A DNA stretch of 64,000 bases from Hybos culiciformis. Its lineage: Eukaryota > Arthropoda > Insecta > Diptera > Hybotidae. Numbering within the stretch: position 1 is the stretch's first letter; each line of letters opens with the position of its first letter. A program made the position numbers and the translations under genes. The stretch is taken from assembly GCA_964007475.1 (NCBI GenBank), contig OZ023274.1, forward strand, positions 22,092,043 to 22,156,042, written 5' to 3'. The notes beneath the pieces were generated by a model that was not told where the DNA came from, made no database searches, and was given only the letters and a program-made list of their open reading frames with translations. Positions 48,638-61,100 of the stretch are shown here, in pieces.

Positions 48638-51600
48638 GTGGCACGTGATGGTAGCAGTTCCAACAAAAGTGATTGTGCATTGAAAATTCAAAATAAAAGG
48701 TATAATTTTAATAAAAACCAAGATAAATTTAAAAATAATTTTAGGTGTAATTTTTACGGCGGCATGGGACATCTTAAGAAAAATTGCCGAAAATTTTTGA
48801 AAACTCAGAATAATTCATCATTTAATCAAAATACTGCAAACGCAGTCGAAAATAAAAATGAAAACCAAATGTTGTTCTTGACTGGTAAGTCAAATGGCTG
48901 GATTTTAGATTCAGGTGCAACCTGTCATATTTGTTCAATTAAAAACCACTTCTCGGAATTCGATGGTTCACATCATGAAAAGGTTGTTGTTGCAAATGGA
49001 AAGTGGTGGCGTGTGGCAGAGGAAAAGTGATGCTTGAATTTTGTAATGATTGTGGTGAAACAACTGAAGTTATAATTGAAAATGTTTTGTATATACCGTC
49101 CATTGAGGGAAATTTAATTTCTGTAAAGCAATTAGCAAGTAAGAATTATAAAATAAATTTTTTCAAAACAGGCTGTGAAATAAGAACACCGGATAACAAG
49201 CAACAAATTGCTGTAGGTGATGTGAACAATAATTTATACATTATGAGAACTTTAAATAAAATAAATTTAATTGAAAATAATGTAAAGATTTGTATCCATC
49301 AGTGGCAAATTCAAAGAGTTTCATCAGTTAGTTCAAAATCAGTTAGGTAGAAAAATTAGGCAGTGCGAAGTGACAGAGGCGGTGAATACATGAGCAAACA
49401 GTTTATTGATTACTTGAATAAAGAAGGTATTATTATTCAAAGAACAGCACCGTATTCTCCTCAACAAAATGGCATAGCTGAAAGAAAGAACAGAACTTTA
49501 GTTGAAATGGCAAGATGCATGTTGTATGATGCAAATTTAGAATTGAAATTTTAGGGTGAAGCTTTACGTCAGCAAATTTTTTACAGAATCGTTTACCTTG
49601 GAAAAATATAGAGAAAACACCATATGAATATTGGTACAAGGAAATACCTACATACTCAAATTTTCGACGTTTTGGTGCCAGATGTTATGTCAAAGTACCT
49701 GACGAGCTTAGAAGAAAATTTGACGAAAAAGCTAATGAAGCTATATTGTTAGGTTTTTATTTGGAATCAAAAGCGTACCGAGTATATGTATTGTCAACAA
49801 AAAGAGTAAGTTATTTCCAGAGATGTGAAATTTATAAAAGAAAATGATATGATATTATCTAGCCCAATTAAACCTGTTTTGAATAGTGAACTGTTAAATA
49901 ACACAGAGAAAGAAAATTATCCTGAATCAGAATTTGAATTTGAATTAATTGTTAAACCAGATGTACCAAATAATGAAATTAGCCCAGACTTACAAAATGA
50001 TCAAATTAACTTTGATACGTTGCATCCGATGTGTTAGACATTAGTGATTATGAATATGAAGATACCATTGAAAATGAAGTTATTAATTATGAGGAAAACT
50101 GTTCAGTTAGAAAATCGGATCGGAAAAATAAAGGTATTCATTCTAAACGTTTAATTGAGGAAATTAATGTTATTTCAGATCATGGTGAGCCGAGAAATTA
50201 CAACCAGGCTATTTCAGCTTGTAATAGGAACAATTGGATAAATGCGGAGATGAATTCCCTGATTAAAAATAATACTTTTGAGTTAATTGATTTACCAATT
50301 GATAAGAATATTGTTGGATGCAAGTGGGTATATAAGACAAAAACGGATATGGAAGGAAAAGTGAAGAGGTACAAAGCGTGACTTGTTGCTCAAGGTTTCA
50401 GCAAAAAATTCGGAATTGATTACGACCAAGTTTTTGCTCCAGTGGAGAAACAAACTAGTTTTAGAACTTTACTTTGTGTTGCAGCTGCTAGAAAAATGAA
50501 AATATATCACTATGATGCTAAAACAGCTTTTTTGAATGGCAACCTCAAAGAAGAAATTTATATGCATCAACCTCCTGGATTTGCAGAAACAGGACAAGAA
50601 GATAAAGTTTATTTACTGAAAAAGAGTATATACGGTTTAAAACAGAGCGCTAAGGTATGGAATGAAACATTACATAAATTATTAATTGAATTTAATTTAA
50701 GGAAAAGTGCAGCAGATAATTGTTTGTATATGTACCATAGTAGAAATTCTAGTAATGCTATATATGTGTTAGTTTACGTCGATGATATTTTAATTGCAAC
50801 TAATTACGATAATTATGCAGAAACTGTTGCAGATAAATTGAAGAAAAATTTTACAGTCGAAAACCTTGGTGAAGTCAGCAATTATTTGGGGATTAGAATT
50901 ACAAAGTGCAATAATAGTTTTTTAATAGATCAAGAAAAATATATTAATGATTGCATTAAAATTCGGGCTTTCCAATGCGAAGATATCGGATATTCCATTA
51001 AATCCAACATATCCTTGGGATCCTTGTGAAGAACTATATCAAGATAATGACAGATATCGAAGTGCAATAGGTAGTTTATTGTATATATGCATAAATACCA
51101 GACCAGATATTGCAGCGGCTGTTACAATATCATCCCAGAAATTATCAAAACCATTATCAAAAGATTGGAATCAAGTGAAGAAAATAATTACATATTTGAA
51201 AGGAACTTCTAAATTAAAGTTGAAATTGGCATGTAATGAAAATCAGAATTTAGTGGGTTATGCTGACGCAGATTGGGCGGAATGTCGTGAATCACGCAAA
51301 TCAAATTCGGGTTACGTATTTTACCTCGGAGATCCAATAAGCTGGTCATGCAGGAAACAAGATTGTGTATCCCTATCCACGACAAAGGCGGAATTTGTTT
51401 ACTTAGCCGAAGCTTGTAAAGAGGCTAGATGGTTACAAAAATTATTAGCTGATTTAAATTGGAAAGATGATTGTTGTACCACAATATATGAAGATAACCA
51501 AAGCGTACTAAATTTGATAGAAACAGAAAAATTGACATGTAGATCCAAGCATATCGATGTTCGGAGATATTTCGTGAAAGACTACGTCAATAAGAAGGAA

Positions 51601-51714
51601 GTATTGTGCAAATATTGCCCAACTGAAGACATGTTAGCAGACATGTTGACCAAGGGATTAGCTAAAGATCGATTTATCAAATTGAGAGATGGTTTCAACT
51701 TAATGTCCAATTGA
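48638..51714 (+). pseudogene. Copia pol remnant (protease, integrase, reverse transcriptase, RNase H)
   Basis: In order: a degenerate zinc knuckle with the second Cys lost (about 48748); a protease with WILDSGATCHIC (about 48899); the gag-pre-integrase region (49003-49350); the distal integrase core with RTAPYSPQQNGIAERKNRT (49363-49554), the proximal core with the first catalytic Asp apparently deleted; reverse transcriptase with IYGLKQSAKVWN and the YVDD box at 50775-50786; and RNase H with YADADWAECRESRKS, SLSTTKAEF and KHIDVRRYFVKDYV, ending at 51714. Frame breaks occur near 49020, 49350, 49554, 50036, 50381 and about 51000. It cannot make an active polyprotein. Confidence 0.9.
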
Positions 51715-51905
51715 TTAGTTTATATGAATGTGAATTTTATTTTTATGTGAATTTGTATTGAGGAGGAGTGTTAGAAGGGCAATCCAAATGCCATTATAAA
51801 CGAGACCATTAATCTGCACAATGTCAAATGTTTTATATGTGTTGTTTATGTATAACATTGTGTGTTAGCTTTTATTCATTCTACGATCATCATTAATTCT
51901 TATAA

Positions 51906-53524
51906 TTTCGCTACACTTCAGGTTACCAACCATGAATTTCTTGGTTTGAAAATAGGTTGGCGAATGGGGTGACACACTTAAGAAAAGATGGTTTGGATTG
52001 AAATTAAAAAAAATTTTTTTTGTAAAATTAAATTTTAATTTTCGTAATTTAAAAAAAAATTTTTAATTTTTGTAATTTAAAGAAAAAATCCAAAATTAAA
52101 ATAATAATCAATTTTTTTTTTAAATATTTTGATTTTTTATTTTTTTTGACAACCGACAATGCTCACGCGCATGTCTATTCCTATCTCTTTCGGTCTTTTA
52201 GCGTCATCATGTGACAAAAAATAAATTATTTTTCCGTTTTTTCTATGAAAAAAGCTTCATTTAAAAAATATATTAAATAAATAATAAATATATTAAATAA
52301 ATTTTATATATTGTTCATTTAAATAATATACTAAAAATATATTAAAGTTAAAATTAAATAAATAAAATGGTTTCGTGTGCAGTATTCGGTTGCAAAAGCA
52401 ATAATAATAAAAAACTTAAAATTGTTGCAAATAAAAAAAATTTGATAAGTTTTTATTCATTCCCAAAAAATGCTGGGTTATGTAAGCAATGAGTCCACAA
52501 GTGTTCACGAGGAGATAAATTTGAAACCAAAAACTCAAGAATTTGTAGTAAACATTTTAAAGCGATTGATTTCGAAAGAAATTTAAAAAATGAGTTGCTA
52601 AATATTACAAACGCTCCAAAAAAATTAAAAAAAGGAACAATTCCAACAGAAAATTTGTATAACGGAAATATAATTCAAAGTCAAATTTCAAACCGTGAGA
52701 AAATATTAGATCGCAGAGAAAATAAATTGATGGTTTCAAAATTATTGTAAGTGCTTAAATAATTATCTTCATGATCACCTTTTTCAAGAGTATTGCTTTC
52801 AGAAAATCCAACGATGTCATTACGAATTCTGTTGAACCTGTAACAGATTCATTTGTCTTGGAGTTCTTAAACATTCCAATGTAATTTGTAAACATATTTA
52901 AATTAAATTTCAAAGGTAGTTTTTTTTAGAGACGGAACTGTCCCAGAAAAAAGTAGTGTGATGGAGGAAAACAAAATATTAAAAGAGGAACTTGAAAATC
53001 AGAAAATTGAAAATGAAAAATTAAAAATAGAAAATGAATTATTAAAGGTATAATAGTAAAGAAATATATAAATAAACAGACAAATTCGAGTTAATAATAG
53101 TTGTGGCCTCAAAAATTATTAAATATACACTCAATATGTAAAATCCCATATAGAAATTTAATTTATAAAAAATTTTGTCACACTATGACGACATGCGCAG
53201 AAGAAATCAATTTTGTAAATCTATTGAGCATATCTTATTATTTCTATATCGTGACCGACAATGTATTTTTTTTTTTTTTATATTGAAGCATTTAAAGCAT
53301 GATTTTTTCTGGAAATTTTCTGCAAATTGACAGGTTATACCTTTTTTTTTAAATGCAATAAAACTATGTAGTGAGATTTCTACGTTTGTGTCGAACCGAC
53401 TTTCAAACCATGAAAAAAAAAAATAAAAATTTTATATGGCAAACCAAGTACCAAACACAGAACGAACCTATTTTTTTCTGCAAAACATGGAATTCGATGT
53501 TTGTAACCTGAAGTGTAGCGAAGC
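51906..53524 (+). mobile_element. P-element-like transposon (non-autonomous, THAP-containing), 1.6 kb, in the Copia 3' LTR
   Basis: Terminal inverted repeats are TTTCGCTACACTTCAGGTTA at the left and its complement at the right (TAACCTGAAGTGTAGCGAA). It splits the Copia 3' LTR, and TCTTATAA (51898-51905) and TATTATAA (53525-53532) flank it: an 8-bp target duplication with one mismatch, the length expected for P elements. The intact 5' LTR shows the empty site. A THAP-domain exon and coiled-coil exon remain, but no transposase catalytic core is present. The P superfamily call rests on TSD length plus the THAP domain. Confidence 0.85.
52367..53047 (+). pseudogene. THAP domain plus coiled coil, remnant of a P-type transposase gene
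   Basis: The ATG at 52367 begins a C2CH THAP domain: CAVFGC (first two Cys), SFYSFPKN, then a TGA stop exactly where the family's invariant Trp (TGG) is expected, then CSRGDKFETKNSRICSKHF (C-x2-H) and the terminal GTIPT, which corresponds to the AVPT box. A good donor follows at 52746. Later, after a TTTTTTTTAG acceptor at 52929, exon 52930-53047 encodes a Lys/Glu/Asn/Leu coiled coil. This THAP-plus-coiled-coil order is that of P transposase N-termini. The catalytic part is absent. Confidence 0.8.
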
Positions 53525-54364
53525 TATTATAAGAAGTAATTTTAATATAATAAAGAAATTAATTAAAGATATCAACCAGGTGTTTTTCTTCCACCGTTAT
53601 TGATAACTGTTTTAGCGCAACTCATTGTTCATCAAATTCCTTAAAAAGAGTTTTTCGAGAAAAACGATGTAACTTTAATTCACTCTGCTCCATATAATCC
53701 GCCTTCAAACGGATCTGCAGAAAGAGCAGTGCAAACTGCTAAAGCAACTTTGAAAAAAATATTATTAGATCAAAAATTTCGTTCATTACCACTACAAACC
53801 AAAATAGATAATTTTTTATTTTCTCATCGTAATACACCAAGTTCGACAACGGGCTTACCGCCAACTTATATTCTATTTTCTTATTTACCAAGAACAAAAC
53901 TACAATTTTTAAAATCAAAGTCAGAAAGTTGTAAAACTAAAATTACTTGTAACAATACAATTACTAATAAAAATAAAAATTATTTATTTCGAAATACTTG
54001 TAGGAAAAATGAAAAGAATTATTAAAAAACAGAAAATCCAGAATTTAAAATTAATGATACTGTATGCTACATTGTTAATCGTGCCAACATTGTCATGAAA
54101 AAACCTGGAAAAATTTTGAAAATATTGTCAAAAACTATGTATTTAATAGAGATTGAAGGAACAGGAAGAATGGCAAATGTTAATCAAATGTTAAGTAAGC
54201 GAATTGTTAGAAAAGTAACATTCTCTCCTTCTTCAGATAAATTAATTTTGGCACAAGAAACTGAGTCTGAAATAATTCAAGAAGACCCACTTTCTGAAGA
54301 AACAAATAGCGCAAGCTTTGAAAGTGCTGAATATATATATAAAGCGATTCGGATGACTCAAATG

Positions 54365-55168
54365 TAGGGTTGCCAGAAGTCCCGGTTTTCCGGGATTGTC
54401 CCGGTTTTCATGTCGTTTCGTGACGTCCCGAAAAAGGTTCTCGGGACGCTCAATTGTCCCGGTTTAACATTTTTGACCAAAAAAAAATTAATAAATTTAT
54501 TAAAAATGTGCCACTTTGTTCAGGTTATGTTACGCTTTGCTTTCATTTTTCTAATTCTCGATCCTACATTACATCAATCCAGCCTATAAAGATATTGCAG
54601 GGTAGTATTTGTTTATTTATACATTTTTGTTTTTGTTTATTTAGCTGCAAGACTTGGCTGGAATTTGGCTGGTACCAATTTTTGTTAGTTAGCATCTTTT
54701 ATTTATAAAAATTGGTTTACTAATTTCATTTTATATATTATTAGATTTTTTTTATACCTTCAAGTACAAGCAGGCCAAAGAGAAAGTGCCAATTTCTAGA
54801 AAAATGTACTACAGAATTTCCTTTTATTAAAAAAGGCAAAATTTATACGGAAGCGTATTGTAGGCATTGCAATTCAAGTTTTAGTATAAGTCATGGTTTA
54901 TCCGACATTAAAAATCACATTCAAAGTCAGAAACACAAATCTGCAGTTGCTTCGGCAAGTAAATGAAATGAATATTTATATTTTTTGTTCCTAATTTGAG
55001 TTATTAATTTTAAGATATTATTTAATTACGTACTTGACCTTGTTACCATTATTACGGTCCTTTTTTTTATATTTATATTAAATAAAATATTTTTTTAATA
55101 AATTTTATTAATTTTGTAAAAAAAATCTTTTTGTCCCGGTTTGTAGTGGGGAAAATCTGGTAACCCTA
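54365..55168. mobile_element. hAT element, 804 bp, inserted in the Gypsy fragment
   Basis: Ends are TAGGGTTGCCAGA and its near-complement TCTGGTAACCCTA. A perfect 8-bp target duplication CTCAAATG flanks it at 54357-54364 and 55169-55176, and the Gypsy reading frame resumes directly after it. Near both tips is GTCCCGGTTT. A zinc-finger exon is all that remains of a transposase. Confidence 0.93.
54765..54966 (+). pseudogene. hAT transposase N-terminal zinc-finger remnant
   Basis: A frame with CRHCNSSFSISHGLSDIKNH and QSQKHK (C-x2-C...H-x5-H) matches the BED-like or C2H2-type finger found at the N-terminus of several hAT transposases. It is terminated by a TGA at 54964-54966. The RNase H-like catalytic domain and the dimerisation domain are missing. 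Confidence 0.75.
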
Positions 55169-56007
55169 CTCAAATGACAACGTTTTATCTGTTGTCCCAA
55201 GATTTCCGAAAAGAAATCGAAAACAACCAGATCGATATTGTTGAGATAAAATAACATTAATATAACAATTGATTAAAATTTGCCAAAGCAAAATTATAAT
55301 TTTTTTTTAAGAAAACAAACAAATTTATTTTATTCACATAATTTTGTATCATAAAATCTTATTTTTTTTATATGAATTTATTATGAAATGTAATGGGGAG
55401 TGAAATGTCCCTTATATCTTTTCAATATTATAGTACCTATTGTACAGAACTTTATATATAAGAGAATAATTATAATAAATTAGTCAGTCTTCTACTGGTC
55501 ACAGAATTGAGTATTTCATTTAATTTGTAAATACAGAACAGAAAAAAAGGAGATATTCAGAATGTATTTAGTTTTTCACAAATACCTCGAACACAGTACG
55601 TTTTTCAGCTTTTTTGAAGGACTAGCCTATGGACACCATGAATCCAACTTAATTTACCTTAAACAAGCCCAAGAGCTTGAAATATATTTGACGCATAATT
55701 CAATCAAAAATTTAAAATGATTCTTTTTTAAAAGTACCAATTTTAAAATCTATTAGAGGTATGTCAAAAAGATTTAAGAATACAATTTAAAAAAATTTAT
55801 TATGTTTTCATTTTGTTGATTATTTGAAAACAACAATTTTATAATGAATTGTTTAAAAAAATATTTGTCGTTATTATCAACTGGGTTTGTGTAGAGACAA
55901 TGCACCACAAGAAAATAAATCGAAATTTCATTCACAAAACCAGAAGGTAAAGTGCGTTTACATATAAGCATTATACCTGTACGAATTTTCGCCTTTTGTA
56001 TATAAAC

Positions 56008-56482
56008 CAGGGTTTCGAACCCGAACCGAACCCGAACCCTGAACCCGCTCCGGTTCAATGTTTTTTTTTAAATTATATGAACCTGAACCCGAACCCGAAC
56101 CCACTAAAAAAATTGGTTCGGGTTCAATTTTTAATTGCAATTATTACCTAAGTATGCGGCGCGTAGAAATTCAAATTTCATATTTCGCAGAATTTTTTTT
56201 GAATTTTTTTAATTGTATTTCTTTGGTTATTTTCATTAGTCTAGAAGTTTTCATACGTAGTGAAAAAAGTGAATGAAAAGAATTTATAAGTTTTTTTTGA
56301 ATTAAATAAAATAATTAAAATAAAATAAAAATTACATTTTAAACTAAACACTACATAGAATTTTTTTTCTTAAAAAAGTTGAACCCGAACCCGAACCCGA
56401 ACCTGAACCGAACCCACTAAATTTTAAGGCATCGAACCCGAACCTGTACCCGTACCAATAATTTTCGGGGTTCGAAACCCTG
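56008..56482. mobile_element. hAT-type MITE, 475 bp, carrying GAACCC minisatellites
   Basis: Ends are CAGGGTTTCGAACCCG and TTCGAAACCCTG; a perfect 8-bp target duplication ATATAAAC lies at 56000-56007 and 56483-56490. Internally, tandem GAACCC or GAACCT hexamers occur in three clusters (about 56018-56055, 56080-56103, 56380-56412), with a complementary GGTTCGGGTTC block near 56116. No open reading frame beyond repeat translation. Confidence 0.92.
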
Positions 56483-57146
56483 ATATAAACACAGCATTCG
56501 TTCCAATGTTAACATGTCAGCGCAGCGGACATACATATACTCATATACATATTTTTACACGCACTTTCAGAAGATAATAATACCAAAGTGTTTTGTTTTA
56601 AATTTTTGATTGTTTTATTAAATAACTAACAATTTCAATTTCAACACATCTACAATTTTTTCCTTTTATATGGATAATTTTGTATTTAAACTTAGCGTAA
56701 AATCACTTTTTAAAATTCAAAAAAAATAAAATCCTTTTTACAAGAAATTCCCATCATATAACAGTTTATGTCATGCTTCATATAAAAATATCTATCTCAG
56801 CATAAAAGATTTCGAATGAATATTGCGTGAGATAAAACTGCTGTAGAGCAAAATTGAGAATACAAATTAAATTGGGGAAATTTTATTTCTTTAGTTTATG
56901 GTTTAGTGGTTTAGTCCTTCAGTTTGGTGTTTGTACCTACTAAAGTAAATTTTTTTAGTACATAGATTTATATTAAAGTTATTGAAAAGACGTTTAAAAA
57001 ATTACGTGCCAACGATTTTTTAACGTTTTCTTTTATCTAATGTTAATTTTAAATTCTTTACTTAATTTGAGTTCAAAGACGTTGTGCTTAGTATTGAAGT
57101 TAGTGTACAATTCAAAGGCGGCTAGAGGAGGAGTATGATAGAGAGA

Positions 57147-58123
57147 CAGGGTTGGACTGGCCCACCGGGACACCGGGAAATTTCCCGGTGGGCTGGTAAT
57201 ATTTGGGCCGATAAATTAAAACTTTTTATTACTAATTATTTTAAAGATACAATGGAATCTGATTTAAATATATTTTGATTGGAAATGATTTTGGGAAAGA
57301 ATCGAAGTATAATAACTTCGAAAGTACGGTACTTAGTGCTAAACAATCAAACTTTGAAAATGCTGTAAACAGGAAAATATGTTAATTAAAAAAGAAAACA
57401 GGGTAAAACAAATATTTGTTAATTGATTCGATGAGATTCTAACTCTCTAGTCCTCTTTTATGCTAAAATATATGAAATGTATGAGATTTCCGTGGCCTGC
57501 AACTCATGTGACTTAGATTTAAATAATTTGAATATTGTTTTAAATTCCAAAATTTTAGTTTATATTCCTCATGTTTGGAAAGAAAATCGAATATAGATTA
57601 TTTATTCAAAAAGTATTATTAAAATTTAAAGCTCAAAACCCATATTGGAAATGAATTTAAAAATATTTCATAAAAATTTATATTTGAATAGTGTTAGTTG
57701 TGTTCCCAGAAAGCATCATTTATATAATATAAGAAAATTCAGAAATTTATTAAGGAGTTATTGTAACTTGATTGGATCGTTAAAACAGCTAAAGATATAT
57801 TCTCCTTTCTATTAGAGTGAAAATAGACGGATGGGTTCATGATTTACAAATACTTAATTTAATTTATTCCCAATATTCCAATTTAATTAACAATAATCTT
57901 AAAATTTTTCGTTCAGTTCCTATACTTTTTTTTATATAGTGTTGAATTAAAAAAATTAGGGAACCTAGTGTTTATAGAAATGCGTATTTATTTGGGCCTA
58001 TATTCTAAATAAGCATTGCATTTTTTTATATAGAGAGGTGGATAAGCAATTTTTTTTTATATAGAGAAAAAGGCTGGTAGACCAAAACTTTCCGGTTTAA
58101 TTTTTATAGCCAGTACAACCCTG
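57147..58123. mobile_element. hAT non-autonomous element, 977 bp
   Basis: Ends CAGGGTTGGACTGGCCCACC and, reverse-complemented, CAGGGTTGTACTGGCTATAA. A perfect 8-bp target duplication TAGAGAGA is at 57139-57146 and 58124-58131. Near the left tip is a small hairpin (CCGGGAAATTTCCCGG). No transposase or finger is encoded. Confidence 0.93.
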
Positions 58124-58131
58124 TAGAGAGA

Positions 58132-61100
58132 TTATGTTTTGTAGTAAATAAAAACCTAAAAAAAATAAGTCTGAACATTTATTTTAAATTTAAATATGGA
58201 ATTTGGTTCCTACCGTAAAATAGATATCTTCAATGAAAAAGTTTTACAATAATATGCAGTTTAAAAGATATTTAATACGTATTATGGGACAGGGACAGCT
58301 CTATATGATAATACTGGAAATTTCAAATTATTTTTTGAGATATGTATTATGGAGGACTTGAACACACTGCTGCGAGCAATAAAATAAATATTCTCGTAAA
58401 GGATTTAAAACAAGACTTGACAAAAGTTAAGAATAAAATAATATTAAACATTCTTGGTTTTAATGATGTTAATTAACCCTTTGACTTACTTTTTTTTTTT
58501 TTTTTTTCAAAAATGGGAAAACCAATTCTATCTTTACATTTCCAGGTCTTATTTGTATTACAAGGTAGGTACAAGCTAAATTTGAAAAAAAAAAAATTTA
58601 ATTTTAGTTTTTATCTGTCCATTTTAATGGACGTGATAAGGAAAGTATTAAAAAAAAAGGTTTTTAATTATGGACAAATCCTATCAAAAGTTAAAAACTT
58701 TTCCAAACTTCCTTGAACATGCCTTGAACAGGCGTTTATTTTATTAATACATACTCTAAATTAATTTTCAAATTCAATATAAATCAACTTTCTTAGTTCA
58801 GTTTCGTGCATTATAATCTAAAGATTTTACGGGTTCTAAAATCTCGAAAATTGGAGTATTCTACATCTGTTTTTTAGGTATGTATTATGTATAGTTTAAG
58901 TTATAGGAATTGAACCTAGAAATAATAAATAAAGAATAGCTAAAATTTAATCATTGATGAAAATAGAATACAGTTAGAATCGATCGGTCTATGTATTTTA
59001 TAAAGATTTTGATATCTTCGTAGAGTTGATACGAAATCCTTAGGATATTGTTTTTTTTTACTATTAACATTTTATCATAATACAAAAAACTATTAATAGG
59101 AGATTCAAATTCCTATTTCAAATTTTCAAATTAATATTTAGTTTGGATTTAGTATTCTCAATTTAGACTGTCTTTATAAATTTTTTTTTACAATAACAAA
59201 TTAAATAGTGAACAAAAGAATGTTTAATGAAATAATTAATCAACACAATAACAACAACAAAAAAAAAGTAAACAAAAAACATATGAAATAAAATAAAAGA
59301 GAATTACTCATAATAATTACATATTCAGAATATTGCTGAATAAATTTGTTTGAATTGAAATGTATTTCGATTTTCGAATCAAATCCCCTTTTAAGTTTAA
59401 TAATTCTCAATGTCTCTCAAATCTTTTTCTGGATAAAAAATTTTACTCTCTGTTTTGCTTTTTTTTTTCTCCACTTCTCCAGTAGAATCTTATATGTGGG
59501 GGAATCAACAAACGAAAACGATGGAATTTTTCAAGGCATAAAAAAAGATACAAATATCTTTTTTTTTTAATTTTGTTGGATAGAAAATATTTCGAAATCG
59601 AAAATAAAAAAAATTATTCTTCACAACAACACAATATTATTCAACTTCAGAGAAAACTATATAAAATTTTTTTAGTTTTTATGTTTTTTTTTACATTTTT
59701 CGCAAATGTATCTTTCATTTTCATGTTCTTAATGGATAAGTAAGTAAAAAAGGAAAAAAAAAAATTTTTTATTTTAATATTGAAAAAAAATAATTTCTTT
59801 TTAGTCTGAATTTTTCATCGGTTGGTTTTAGGTTTTGTTCGCGGATGGATTAAAAAAAAAAGAAAGAAAAAATTATAAAAAAAAAAAATTTAACGCGGGC
59901 GACGACGACGGACCGTAATATTAAGTTTTTTTTTTTTTTTAATTCAATATTTTAGTTTCAAAAGAACGTCAAAGTAAGAAAAAAAAAAAAAAAAAATAAA
60001 TAAACAAAAAAAAAAAAAATTTATAACTTTTTGGATATACACACTCGATAATTCAAAAAGCAAAAAAAAAAAATAACTTGTAAATAATTTCTTTTATTTT
60101 CATTTCGAGAAAATTTAATTAAATTATATGCCGAGAAAGAATTAATAATAACAAAAAAAAAAAAAATTAGGTAAAAATTGGCTAATTTCGTGTAAAAATT
60201 TTATTTTAACATTTATACATAGTAAAGATACTTACTTTACTCGGTATACGATTTCAAAACATAAATTTTCTATGTTTACTTAGGGAAATAGTTTTTTGTT
60301 TGTTTTTTTTTTTTTTTTTGGTCCAAAAATGAAATATTCATTCTGGCAGAAAATGATTTTTGTTTGTGCGAAAAAACAAAAAAAAAAAATATCTTAAATT
60401 TACACAAAATTGGGTAATTCCGGTCTTTTTTTTATTATTTTCTTTTTATTTTATTTTATTAGCAGAAAAAAAGAAATAGTTTTTCATGGTTTTCCATATA
60501 GTTTTTTCGGTGGTTGTATTTTTTGGAAATTTTTTTTTTCCTTTCAAAAATATTTATGTTTTGGTTTTGTCTTTTTCCTATTGTGAACAAATTGTATTAT
60601 TTTGCTTGTTTTTTTCTACATTTTTTTATATATTTTTTTCATTCTTATAAAAAAATATAAAAATAAAAATAAATAAAGAATATTAATTAGACAAAAAAAG
60701 TTCTTGCAAATTAATAAAAACTTTTCAAAATGTTTGTTTTTCATGAAAAAAAAAGAAGAAAACAAAAAAAGGCGGTAAAAAATTTATGTGAAAAAGAAAA
60801 ATGATATTTGAAAAAACCCATGGTATATAACTTCTTTAATAATAATTGTTGTCAAGTCAAGGCTAAATATATATAGAAGATGGGATAATTTGGAAAAATA
60901 AAAAAGGCAGGAAAAAAATGTTTTAAAAAATTTTTTTTTTTTGTAACTTTATTAAAAATATAATTTTTCTTTTGACCTGGGACTTTTGATTAGGAAGAAC
61001 TGGAAAAATATGTAATAGAAATATATTTTTTTTTGAAAGTAATTTTAGGTACACGTTAAAAATTTATCATAATTGCCATTCTTTGGGGTTAATAAAATTT

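Larger units (their letters stand above)
47400..53634 (+). mobile_element. Copia-type LTR retrotransposon, degenerate, interrupted by two DNA elements
   Basis: LTRs begin TGTTAGAAGG and end TTCATCA: the 5' LTR is 47400-47637 (238 bp) and the 3' LTR is 51769-53634, including a 1.6-kb insertion; without it the two LTRs are almost identical. Directly after the 5' LTR is GGTTATGGGCCCAGAGC, a Copia-type primer-binding site matching initiator tRNA-Met. GAGGAGGAG just before the 3' LTR is the polypurine tract. Between them lie gag and pol remnants in the Copia order PR-IN-RT-RH. A 147-bp MITE breaks gag, and a P-like element breaks the 3' LTR. The downstream flank is Gypsy integrase sequence, while the upstream flank is unrelated, so no simple 5-bp duplication joins the two sides. 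Confidence 0.93.
53635..55560 (+). mobile_element. Ty3/Gypsy retrotransposon 3' fragment (integrase end and probable LTR)
   Basis: 53660-54366 encodes the distal integrase core and C-terminal domain of a Gypsy element: HSAPYNPPSNGSAERAVQT, FLFSHRNTPSSTTGLPP, then a short C-terminal domain with VNQMLSKRIVRK. A frameshift occurs near 54025. The frame resumes after the hAT element at 55169 and ends near 55240. A polypurine stretch (AATGGGGAG) precedes TGAAATGTCCC at 55401, a likely 3' LTR start; a TATATAAGAG box is inside, and the LTR may end near 55559. The fragment starts abruptly at the Copia 3' LTR. Confidence 0.8.
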
